Shown: positions 55,331-62,539 of the stretch, piece by piece
How positions within the stretch are numbered: position 1 is the stretch's first letter
How the letters are laid out: the number at the start of each line of letters is the position of its first letter
NCBI RefSeq assembly: GCF_002224265.1
Contig: NZ_CP012882.1
Coordinates: forward strand, 1,302,001-1,366,000
Direction: 5' to 3'
DNA from: Vibrio vulnificus NBRC 15645 = ATCC 27562
GTDB taxonomy: Bacteria > Pseudomonadota > Gammaproteobacteria > Enterobacterales > Vibrionaceae
DNA: 64,000 nucleotides
Program-made: the position numbers and the translations under genes
Notes under the pieces: model-generated
Told to the model about the DNA's origin: nothing
Database searches by the model: none
What the model saw: only the letters and a program-made list of their open reading frames with translations

Positions 55331-57805
55331 ATGAAACATACCTTTAAATTATCGCTACTATGTTCAGCAATCCTACTTGCGGGTTGTGGTGACAACACAG
55401 AAAGCTCAGGCACGACAGGTTCAGTGACTTTTGAACCAAGCGTTCAAGAATTGTTGGGGCGCGATGCGTCAATTAAATTCGCCTTGAAAGGCACGTCTGC
55501 GGCGGTACCGCTACCGTCATTTTTGCTGTTTGATACCAATGATCACACCTTGAATATCCCAATTAGTGCTGGGGCTTCTAAGGGATTGGATAACCCTCAA
55601 GTTGCGATGGGAGAATCGGACGGTTGGAGTACCATTATGCCATTCAGCATCACCCTCAACTTTGCTGAAGGTGTGACGTTGGCGAATGATATCGTTATGA
55701 TAGATGGCTCCCCATATAGCCAAAACCTAAATGCTGGTATTCGTGTGGCTAAGGTTGATGTTGATCTTGCGACTGGAGCAATGACCAATTTTACTGCCCT
55801 AACCCCAGGTGTTGATTTTCTTGCGGTCACAACCGATCTGAAGAGCATTAACGTTCTTCCTCTCAAAGGTCTGGATCCTGCATCAAACTATATCTATGCG
55901 CTGACCGAGTCGATCAAAGACAGCAACAACAATCCGCTCGGTACATCCAGCTCATACGCCAGCTTGAAGAGTTCGACTGCTCAGCCTGGTGTATTGGCGA
56001 CGCCGCAAAAAATTATCTGGAATATTGAAAAAACCTTCGAAGATAATGCACAAGTCACCAGCAAAGACGAAATTGTTTACTCTTCTTGGTTTACGACTGC
56101 GTCAGCAGGCAATGTAATGCAAGGAACAAAAGCAGCGATAGCAGCCTCAATAGATCCTGCTGTTAAGCCTGCTGGTGTTTGGAAAGGAACCGCGAACCCA
56201 AACAACCTCTCAGTTGACGAGCTCAACTCGCTTTACAGCATTGACGCAGACGATGCCGGTGCCGATTTCGGCACAGCAGTCACTAATGATCCACTCTTCA
56301 AAGCGGCATTTGGTGACGATCAAGCAAATACGTTAAAAACCAGTTACGATACGCTAACAGCGGCACCAACACTCGATTCCATTCAAGTTTTTCGTGGTAC
56401 AGTCAAGCTGCCCTACTTCCTGAGTGATCAAGTCGAAGGTAAAGAATGGAAGACGCTTCCTTGGCGCAGCGGTATGCCAAGTGTGTTTAAGATTCTAAAG
56501 ACCTTGAGTTCTGGCTCAGACGCAGATAAGGCTGCAATCAGCCAGCAGTTAGTCGATTTAGGCTTTACGGATCTGCCAGCTCAGCTCTACTCCGCGCCGC
56601 ACCAAGCACTGCTTGTGGGGGCGAAACTGACATTGGCCGATGGTACTCAGCTTGACGCCGATCGAATTATGACCAGATACAGTGCAGTACCACAGATCCG
56701 TGCAGTCAAAGAAGTGCCTTTCATCATGTTTGTTCCTAAAGGTGCTGGCGCAGATAATGTACCACTACTGCAATATCAGCATGGAATTACCAACCTAAAG
56801 GAAAGCGCTTATGCATTAGCACTGAGCCACATCAGTACCGCTATTCAAACGGGTAAAACCCCGTATGCATTAATCGCTATCGATCAGCCATTGCATGGTC
56901 AACGTGCTTTGTCTGATGGGACCGTCACGACGCCCAACACACCGACTGTCTTTATGAATCTTGAATACTTGCCAGTGGCAAGAGACAACATTCGTCAAGG
57001 CGCAATTGATGGTTTAGGGCTGCGATACGCACTCAATTACGTAAATCCAACAGAAGTTGCTTTCCAGACAGTTAATCAGGCGGATGTCTCTCTGATTGGT
57101 CATTCTATCGGTGGCATTACTGGTATCAGTAGCTACGCTGTTGCGAATACCTCAGTCAACCCTACGATTGATCCGATGTTTGCTTACAAAACAGCAACAT
57201 TAGCCAATCCAGGCGGCGGTATTGCACCATTTTTGTTTGAGTCTGGGTCATTTTCACCCATCATCAAGCACAGCATCACTGCGGCGGCAATTCCAAGTTA
57301 CTTAGATTACTACGCGAATACATGTCCGACCAAAGACAAACCAGGCACATGTTTCAACAACTTCTATAACGCTGCGGATGCCGAAATGAAAAGTAAAATT
57401 GACAGTACATTGACCTCGTTTACTTACGCAGCGCAGACCGTGTTGGACAACGTTGACCCATTCAATATGGCTTCTCAAGTGAGCGGTTCTTTGTTGGGCA
57501 TTCAATCCAATGGCGATGCAACCATTCCCAATAAAGTGTCGAAAATTCCGACAGCAGGGACAGAGCCATTGTTTAAGAAACTAGGATTAGCAAATACGGC
57601 GACTGATGCATCTGGTATTCGTCTTGCTTCCTACTTTGATGAGTCTTCTAACGCAGCCCACTCTACGGTGATTGCACCCGGATCGGCTGACGAAGCTGCA
57701 GCTCACGGTCAAATGAGTTCTCAAATCGTTCAGTTTACCCTCACCAAAGGCAACAGTGACGGTTCGCTAGCCGTCGACGCAGCGTTTTTAGATGCCAGCA
57801 AGTAA
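55331..57805 (+). CDS. volA: VolA, surface lysophospholipase A lipoprotein
   Basis: 824 residues. The lipobox LLAGC puts the lipidated Cys near residue 20. A VolA-type N-terminal domain is followed by an alpha/beta-hydrolase with the nucleophile elbow GHSIG, Ser592 ('VSLIGHSIGGITG'). In V. cholerae VolA is a surface-exposed lipoprotein that cleaves lysophosphatidylcholine, and its fatty acid enters through the neighbouring FadL. Gene order here is the same. It is followed by a strong terminator. Confidence 0.95.
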   Translation: MKHTFKLSLLCSAILLAGCGDNTESSGTTGSVTFEPSVQELLGRDASIKFALKGTSAAVPLPSFLLFDTNDHTLNIPISAGASKGLDNPQVAMGESDGWSTIMPFSITLNFAEGVTLANDIVMIDGSPYSQNLNAGIRVAKVDVDLATGAMTNFTALTPGVDFLAVTTDLKSINVLPLKGLDPASNYIYALTESIKDSNNNPLGTSSSYASLKSSTAQPGVLATPQKIIWNIEKTFEDNAQVTSKDEIVYSSWFTTASAGNVMQGTKAAIAASIDPAVKPAGVWKGTANPNNLSVDELNSLYSIDADDAGADFGTAVTNDPLFKAAFGDDQANTLKTSYDTLTAAPTLDSIQVFRGTVKLPYFLSDQVEGKEWKTLPWRSGMPSVFKILKTLSSGSDADKAAISQQLVDLGFTDLPAQLYSAPHQALLVGAKLTLADGTQLDADRIMTRYSAVPQIRAVKEVPFIMFVPKGAGADNVPLLQYQHGITNLKESAYALALSHISTAIQTGKTPYALIAIDQPLHGQRALSDGTVTTPNTPTVFMNLEYLPVARDNIRQGAIDGLGLRYALNYVNPTEVAFQTVNQADVSLIGHSIGGITGISSYAVANTSVNPTIDPMFAYKTATLANPGGGIAPFLFESGSFSPIIKHSITAAAIPSYLDYYANTCPTKDKPGTCFNNFYNAADAEMKSKIDSTLTSFTYAAQTVLDNVDPFNMASQVSGSLLGIQSNGDATIPNKVSKIPTAGTEPLFKKLGLANTATDASGIRLASYFDESSNAAHSTVIAPGSADEAAAHGQMSSQIVQFTLTKGNSDGSLAVDAAFLDASK

Positions 57806-57829
57806 ATCATAAATTTCAATGTTCGAATC

Positions 57830-57865
57830 ATGCCCAGTGTTACCTGTAACACTGGGCATTTTATT
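57830..57865 (+). terminator. Intrinsic terminator after volA
   Basis: ATGCCCAGTGTTA, short loop, TAACACTGGGCAT, then TTTATT. Confidence 0.9.
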
Positions 57866-58021
57866 GGAAGCCATATAACTTGATTGCTCCACACTTAAAC
57901 CAAATCTTCTTTTTGGGTTGTAATGTTGTAAAATCCCCACTTTAATTGGCGAAGACCCTTTTAATTCTCAGGATAAAGTGGATAATACCGCCTCAAGTTA
58001 ATACTACTAAGGTGAGTTCTT

Positions 58022-58579
58022 ATGTCTATCGAAGCAACTCTGCTGGATCGTTGCCAGTCTAAATGTGAATTGTGTTCTTCTGAATCTTCGCTTACTGCTT
58101 ATGCAGTACCGCCTCACGGTCACGTGACCGTTGACACAGCTATCATGGTTTGTGAAAAGTGCCTAGGTGAAATCGATGAACCAAAAGACATTAATCACTG
58201 GCGCTGCCTTACTGACAGCATGTGGAGCCAGGTTCCTGCGGTACAAGTGACTGCATGGCGCCAATTGACTCGCCTAAACTCTGAAAGCTGGGCTTTGGAC
58301 GCTCTTGACATGATGTACATGGAAGAAGAGATCAAGACTTGGGCTATGAAAGGAATGTCTGCGGACGACAAAACCGTTGACTGTAACGGCGCTGAACTGA
58401 AAAAAGGCGACGATGTTACGGTTATCAAAGATCTGCCAATCAAAGGCACTAACCAAGTTATCAAACAAGGTACCGTTATCCGTGGCATTAGCCTAAGTGA
58501 CGATCCTAAATTGGTTTCAGGTAAAGTGAATGGCGGCCAATCGATGTACGTTATTGCGGAATACTGCCGTAAAAAGTAA
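58022..58579 (+). CDS. PhnA/YjdM-family zinc-ribbon protein
   Basis: 185 residues. The N-terminal half has CxxC pairs ('KCELCSSES', 'CEKCLGE'). The C-terminal domain 'CNGAELKKGDDVTVIKDLPI' and 'IKQGTVIRGISLSDD' is the SH3-like PhnA/YjdM core. The name comes from a phosphonate locus in E. coli, but that gene is not needed for phosphonate use and its role is unclear. E. coli YjdM is 111 residues; the extra N-terminal part here is the longer form known from other bacteria. TAAGG precedes the ATG. Confidence 0.9.
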   Translation: MSIEATLLDRCQSKCELCSSESSLTAYAVPPHGHVTVDTAIMVCEKCLGEIDEPKDINHWRCLTDSMWSQVPAVQVTAWRQLTRLNSESWALDALDMMYMEEEIKTWAMKGMSADDKTVDCNGAELKKGDDVTVIKDLPIKGTNQVIKQGTVIRGISLSDDPKLVSGKVNGGQSMYVIAEYCRKK

Positions 58580-58602
58580 TGTCTCGCTAACGCTAAATGA
58601 TC

Positions 58603-58632
58603 TTGGGTGTTCGAATGAACACCCATTTTTTA
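58603..58632. terminator. Terminator between PhnA-like and NTF2-like genes
   Basis: TGGGTGTTC, loop GAAT, GAACACCCA, then TTTTTT. Functions for the PhnA-like gene; its last bases overlap the 3' end of the minus-strand gene. Confidence 0.88.
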
Positions 58633-58995
58633 TCCCATGAACATGACGCGTTTAATCAGTCCGTTTTCCACTTCGTAAGCTGCCACCACCTTAATGCTGC
58701 GGTTTATTTCCCGACTTGCCAAATCTGAAGATTCCGCCAACTCATGGTCGACCAAATATTGCTCATGCACAATGCGTTTTAACGAGGTCGCGCGTAAATA
58801 CGTTAATCCACCAAACTTCTCGCCATAACGTTTGATCAAAGTCTCCCTACCCGAATAAAGCAACCCTTTTGAAAAATGGGCAATTTCAACCTCTGGGTGA
58901 TACGTGGCTGCAAAGGCCTCAATATCGCGGTGGTTGTATGCTTCAAGCTGTCGCTCAACAATATCAATGGTTTGCTGTTCTTGTTCTGTGTACAT
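58630..58995 (-). CDS. NTF2/SnoaL-like protein
   Basis: 121 residues in the steroid-isomerase/NTF2-like fold: 'VERQLEAYNHRDIEAFAATY' followed by 'HPEVEIAHF', then beta strands ending 'VVAAYEVENGLIKRVMFMG'. It keeps no clear catalytic residue set. Many such proteins are of unknown function. AGGACAACC precedes its ATG. The next minus-strand remnant (59029-59291) is unrelated. Confidence 0.88.
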   Translation of the reverse strand: MYTEQEQQTIDIVERQLEAYNHRDIEAFAATYHPEVEIAHFSKGLLYSGRETLIKRYGEKFGGLTYLRATSLKRIVHEQYLVDHELAESSDLASREINRSIKVVAAYEVENGLIKRVMFMG

Positions 58996-59028
58996 CGGTT
59001 GTCCTTTCTAGCGTTGTCAATATGTTCG

Positions 59029-59203
59029 CTACTGCCTAAAACCCCAAACACTGTCGACTAACTTAATCATCAGTTCTTTTGATACCCCTGATTCATCCAG
59101 CTCAGGCAGATATTCAACAAAGTCCGCCCCAACAAATTTTGGATGAGCCGCTACGGCTCTCACCAGATACAACGCTTCTCGCGCGGACAACCCGCCTCCT
59201 TGC
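59029..59203 (-). pseudogene. Arginase-family C-terminal fragment
   Basis: Without its own start, the minus-strand frame from about 59203 reads 'GGGLSAREALYLVRAVAAHP', then 'KFVGADFVEYLPELDES' and ends 'DSVWGFRQ'. This is the GGLS/T-x-R-E-x-L-Y and GADxVEYxPxxD end of arginase, agmatinase and related ureohydrolases, minus its manganese site. It is joined to the start of an ABM-type gene. It is therefore a remnant. Confidence 0.7.
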
Positions 59204-59291
59204 GTGTGAGTTCCATGTGTAGAGGCAGTGCCTGTATCACCTTCTCTAGGTCGGCTTTATCAACAACTATGTGACCCTGTAATGAAATCAT
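59160..59291 (-). pseudogene. Truncated antibiotic-monooxygenase-like (ABM) gene start
   Basis: ATG at 59291 with GGTGGAG upstream gives 'MISLQGHIVVDKADLEKVIQ' and 'ALPLHMELTRKEAGC', the opening of an ABM-domain protein, normally about 95-100 residues. After 'EAGC' the frame enters the arginase-like fragment out of phase and stops at 59160 after 43 codons. The two fragments share the joint around 59190-59203. This looks like a deletion that fused the start of one gene to the end of another. Confidence 0.65.
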
Positions 59292-59475
59292 TCTCCACCC
59301 TGTCCTTCCTTCATCCTCTAACAGACTGAATTAGTAGCACATTCTCTAAAAGAGTCGACAAGAACATTCTCTTATCGGATAACAATGAGAGTCAGATCCA
59401 CCTTGCCCACGTGTTTAAAAGGCGATGCAAAAATATGGCAGATCTGGATGGCGCATTCTTTTTCGCTTCTAACTA
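59292..59475. other. Non-coding spacer
   Basis: About 180 bases between the ABM-like remnant and the exporter stop at 59476. No ribosome site or credible gene. A minus-strand frame 59372-59563 overlaps the exporter end and lacks support. Confidence 0.4.
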
Positions 59476-60372
59476 TTAGCGATTCGCCAGCCACTTGGAT
59501 TTCGGTCCAAATACGTTGATCAAAGCACCTGTTACGATCAATGAACCACCCAACAACGTCCAAATTGAGGGAACCTCATTAAACAATACGACACCTAACA
59601 AGGCGGAAAAAACGATCTGTACGTAAGAATAAGCAGAGGCATTACCCGCTGTTTGAGTTTGCATCGCTTTGGTGAGACCAAACTGGCCAATTTGAGTGAA
59701 AATGCCCACCAAAATCAGCACCAAAATTAGGGCGACATCGGGCACGACAAAGTCATCACCAATGAGCATGGCTGACACTGGCAGTGCGACTAAAGGAAAA
59801 TAGAAAATGATTACAGAGCTGTCTTCTGTACGGCTCAGCTTCCTAACAATCACGTAGGCAATCGAACTGCCAAACGCACCCAATAGCGCAATACCCACAC
59901 TCAACATCGGCAGTTCACCGACACCCGATGCATCAAAGCTTGGGTAAACCATGGTGAATACCCCTAACAAGCAAAGCACGATACAAGCAAGGGTTGCCGG
60001 CTGTACTCGCTCCTTCAAAAACAGTACCGCCAATAGCGCAGTGAAAACAGGGTGTACATACTGAAGAATGGTCGCTTCCGCTAAAGGCAATGCCGTCACT
60101 GCATAATAGACACACATCAATGCCAGCGTGCCCACCGCACCACGAGCAAACAACCAGCGTTTGTTGTTCCCCCAAACCGATATTCCTTTTCGTTTAACAT
60201 CCAGATAGCTGATGATTAGTGAAACCAAAGCACGGGCCGCGACAATTTCAAACAAAGGAATACCGTGCACACTCACGTACTTAACACTGGCAGACATTAG
60301 AGCGAAGCCCAAAGCCGATAGAATCATGTAGCGGACGCCAAGGGGAAACGCTGACTTCAAATTTGATAACAT
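59476..60372 (-). CDS. EamA/DMT-family exporter
   Basis: 298 residues with about ten hydrophobic segments and two EamA repeats ('ILSALGFALMSASVKYVSVH', 'LPLAEATILQYVHPVFTALL', 'NEVPSIWTLLGGSLIVTGAL'). It belongs to the S-adenosylmethionine-like/RarD-related branch of the DMT superfamily, but substrate is not evident. It is distinct from the 2338-3246 exporter. A basic tail 'GPKSKWLANR' follows the last helix. Confidence 0.9.
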   Translation of the reverse strand: MLSNLKSAFPLGVRYMILSALGFALMSASVKYVSVHGIPLFEIVAARALVSLIISYLDVKRKGISVWGNNKRWLFARGAVGTLALMCVYYAVTALPLAEATILQYVHPVFTALLAVLFLKERVQPATLACIVLCLLGVFTMVYPSFDASGVGELPMLSVGIALLGAFGSSIAYVIVRKLSRTEDSSVIIFYFPLVALPVSAMLIGDDFVVPDVALILVLILVGIFTQIGQFGLTKAMQTQTAGNASAYSYVQIVFSALLGVVLFNEVPSIWTLLGGSLIVTGALINVFGPKSKWLANR

Positions 60373-60482
60373 AGGAAAACAGATGTGGGAGAAACAGGAA
60401 TACTCACTCTACCACAGCGAGAAATTTCGAGTAAGAGCGGGATGCGCTAGCATTACGTATGAATGTAATTCTTTTTTGCAAA

Positions 60483-60511
60483 CAAAAAGCCGGCATAAAT
60501 GCCGGCTTTCA
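60483..60511 (-). terminator. Intrinsic terminator after the DUF1127-like gene
   Basis: On the minus strand GAAAGCCGGC, loop ATTTAT, GCCGGCTTT then TTGTTT. Confidence 0.88.
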
Positions 60512-60525
60512 ACTTTTGATTAGAC

Positions 60526-60717
60526 TTAGCGGTACATACCGATGTCTTTTTGTAGATGCACTGGTAGCTCATCTGCGTAGTAGTTACTCTGAGTCGAGTT
60601 GTCTACAAAAAGAATGTCCAATAGGTGAGCAATCAATCCTTTGAAGTTAACCGAATAGGTTTTCTTATCCATAGAGGTTGGTAAAGCTACAGAATTCATT
60701 TGCATTGCTTGTGCCAT
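60526..60717 (-). CDS. Small DUF1127-like protein
   Basis: 63 residues from the ATG at 60717 with GAGAGG nine bases upstream; a longer frame reaches 60930 but has no ribosome site. The end 'DELPVHLQKDIGMYR' fits the L-x-x-[HY]-L-x-[KR]-DIG-[LM] tail of DUF1127 proteins such as YjiS. The N-terminal part ('AQAMQMNSVALPTSM') is polar. Some DUF1127 proteins bind RNA or influence phosphate and carbon metabolism in other bacteria; no role is implied here. Confidence 0.75.
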   Translation of the reverse strand: MAQAMQMNSVALPTSMDKKTYSVNFKGLIAHLLDILFVDNSTQSNYYADELPVHLQKDIGMYR

Positions 60718-60991
60718 GATTGCCTCTCTTAAATCTTTCAACGTACTTCGTTTCGATGGATGAATCTTAGTGCTTTTTTTTGTGCTCAAAAAATGACTAT
60801 TTTTCCACATTCGGATTACATTTTCTAATGAAACAAGGCCATAACAAATTAAAATAGTAAACAATACGCAATGATGCATAATTATGCAAAAACAAGCCAC
60901 CCTGCCTGCATATTCATCATTTTGGAGCATTCAATCAAGACCACGGGTCACAGTTTGTTTACATAATTTATTTTCATTGGCGGTAGTGACT

Positions 60992-62014
60992 TTATAAATC
61001 CGCATTATTTGTATTAGATATTTTCAGGCTTTTCTCATTCATTGCGATGTCCTTTTTGTTGGCAATAACAGAGGCAACAACGGCCGTTGTCATCACAATA
61101 AGTAAGAATGAGAGCGACCAAATGGTCGGAATTTCATACGCCGTGCCCACCAGCAGCATTTTGACCCCAATAAACATCATAATCACAGCCAAAGCTGGTT
61201 TTAAATAGATGAACTTGTCGATCATGGCTTGCAGTACAAAATAGAGTGAACGTAAACCCAACAGCGCAAACACGTTAGCAGCCAACACTAAAAACGGCTC
61301 ACGAGTGACCGCAAAAATTGCGGGAATGGAGTCTAGCGCAAACATTACATCCATGACGGCAATCACTCCGATCACTATCAACATCGGGGTTGCCCACCAC
61401 TGTCCGTTTTCTCGTGCAAATACCGCGTTGCCATGATAATCGTTTGTGACGTTGAAAAAGCGTCTGATCAGCTTTTCTGGCATTGGACTTAGTTCTTCTT
61501 CTTCCTCTTTATCTCGTGCAAGCTGAATCCCTGTCCAAATGAGGAAAGCGGCAAACAAGTAGAGGATCCAATGGTATTGAGCCAGCAACTGTGCGCCTAC
61601 CGCAATCATCAGGGCACGTAACACTAACGCGCCAATCACCCCCCAGAGCAAAGCGCGAGGTCTAAGTGATTCGGGGACTTTGTATTGGGCAAAGATGATG
61701 GCAAACACGAACAGGTTATCCACACTCAACGATTTTTCGAGCAAATAACCAGTAATGAACGCCGTCGTTGCTTCTTGGTGGGTGTACAAGCTGTCTGGCG
61801 CGTAGAAATCCCAGAAATGGAAGATGGTGGCCGCAAATAGAAACGCGAGCAAAAACCAGAATAGGCTCCAGCCCACCGCTTTCTTCATTGAAATGGCACC
61901 GCCACGCGTTTGCCAAATATCGAGGCAAACCATCGCCATGGTGAGCAGCGCAAAACTGCCATACATGAGATCAGTATTGGACATTAAAGATGACGAGGTG
62001 TCGAATAGGGACAT
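60992..62014 (-). CDS. alx: TerC-family membrane protein (Alx-like), probable Mn exporter
   Basis: 340 residues from the ATG at 62014 with GAGGAAA upstream; the frame runs on to 62176 but those 54 codons lie in the leader. About nine hydrophobic segments; 'EKSLSVDNLFVFAIIFAQYK' and 'DVMFALDSIPAIFAVTREPF' contain the conserved acidic residues in membrane helices typical of TerC. In E. coli Alx is a manganese exporter controlled by a yybP-ykoY riboswitch; the same element is seen upstream here. Confidence 0.94.
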   Translation of the reverse strand: MSLFDTSSSLMSNTDLMYGSFALLTMAMVCLDIWQTRGGAISMKKAVGWSLFWFLLAFLFAATIFHFWDFYAPDSLYTHQEATTAFITGYLLEKSLSVDNLFVFAIIFAQYKVPESLRPRALLWGVIGALVLRALMIAVGAQLLAQYHWILYLFAAFLIWTGIQLARDKEEEEELSPMPEKLIRRFFNVTNDYHGNAVFARENGQWWATPMLIVIGVIAVMDVMFALDSIPAIFAVTREPFLVLAANVFALLGLRSLYFVLQAMIDKFIYLKPALAVIMMFIGVKMLLVGTAYEIPTIWSLSFLLIVMTTAVVASVIANKKDIAMNEKSLKISNTNNADL

Positions 62015-62118
62015 AATTTCCTCCAATGCGGAAGAAAACCCAATCGTCCGAGCCCTTCCGCATACATGACAAATCGGCACAGAATCGTTCCTAATTCTGT
62101 ACTGTGTATGAATGCGTT

Positions 62119-62262
62119 GGTCTCGTTGAAGTGAACTGGAATGCTTTCTCTGTTTCTGTTGATGACAAAGAAACAAAGAGAGGATAACTCACCTTTATTT
62201 GCCGGAAAGGCTTTGGCCTAACGAGATGACGACAAATAAACTTACGCTAACTACTCCCCAAA
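62119..62262 (-). promoter_or_regulatory. yybP-ykoY manganese riboswitch
   Basis: On the minus strand the conserved 5' block GGGGAGTAG is at 62259-62251 and the 3' block GAGACC at 62124-62119. P1 can form between CGTTTGG (just before) and CCAACG (after). These are the hallmark conserved segments of the yybP-ykoY class, which binds Mn2+ and controls Alx, MntP and related genes. The distance of about 140 bases is within the class range. A second hairpin ATGCGGAAG/CTTCCGCAT (about 62073-62025) ends just before the ribosome site and may be the expression platform. Confidence 0.82.
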
Positions 62263-62346
62263 CGTTCGATATTGTAATCCCACAAAACTTCCAAGGCTAA
62301 TGCCAAGCGCAAGTTTGGGTAATTTTGACATTATCCTGACAAAAGA

Positions 62347-62368
62347 AAGGAGCGCAAAAGCGCTCCTT
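62347..62368 (-). terminator. Intrinsic terminator after the small membrane protein gene
   Basis: On the minus strand AAGGAGCGC, loop TTTT, GCGCTCCTT, followed by TCTTTT. It separates the small gene from the riboswitch leader of alx. Confidence 0.8.
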
Positions 62369-62386
62369 GACTCTTTCTTAGGTGGC

Positions 62387-62479
62387 TCACACCCCATTTA
62401 GCGGCACAAGATAAACAAGTGTTGACCAAATTGCGATCCACCCAACCACCACCGCGGTATCCATCCAATCTTTCCACAT
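62387..62479 (-). CDS. 30-residue membrane protein
   Basis: ATG at 62479 with GGGGGAG five bases upstream, stop TGA at 62387-62389. The product begins 'MWKDWMDTAVVVGWIAIWST' and ends 'LVYLVPLNGV': one aromatic-rich hydrophobic helix with an N-terminal K-D-W-M-D. It ends just before a strong terminator, so it is a complete transcription unit. No family recognised. The ribosome site, terminator and topology together make it a credible gene. Confidence 0.72.
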   Translation of the reverse strand: MWKDWMDTAVVVGWIAIWSTLVYLVPLNGV

Positions 62480-62539
62480 AAGCGCTCCCCCGCTGTTACG
62501 CCAAAGAAGCTGAGCAAAGTTTATACCAAGTTTGATGAA

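Noticed and set aside
59372..59563. 63-codon minus-strand frame at the exporter 3' end
   Set aside because: It overlaps the EamA gene in another frame and has no ribosome site. A remnant is possible but cannot be supported.
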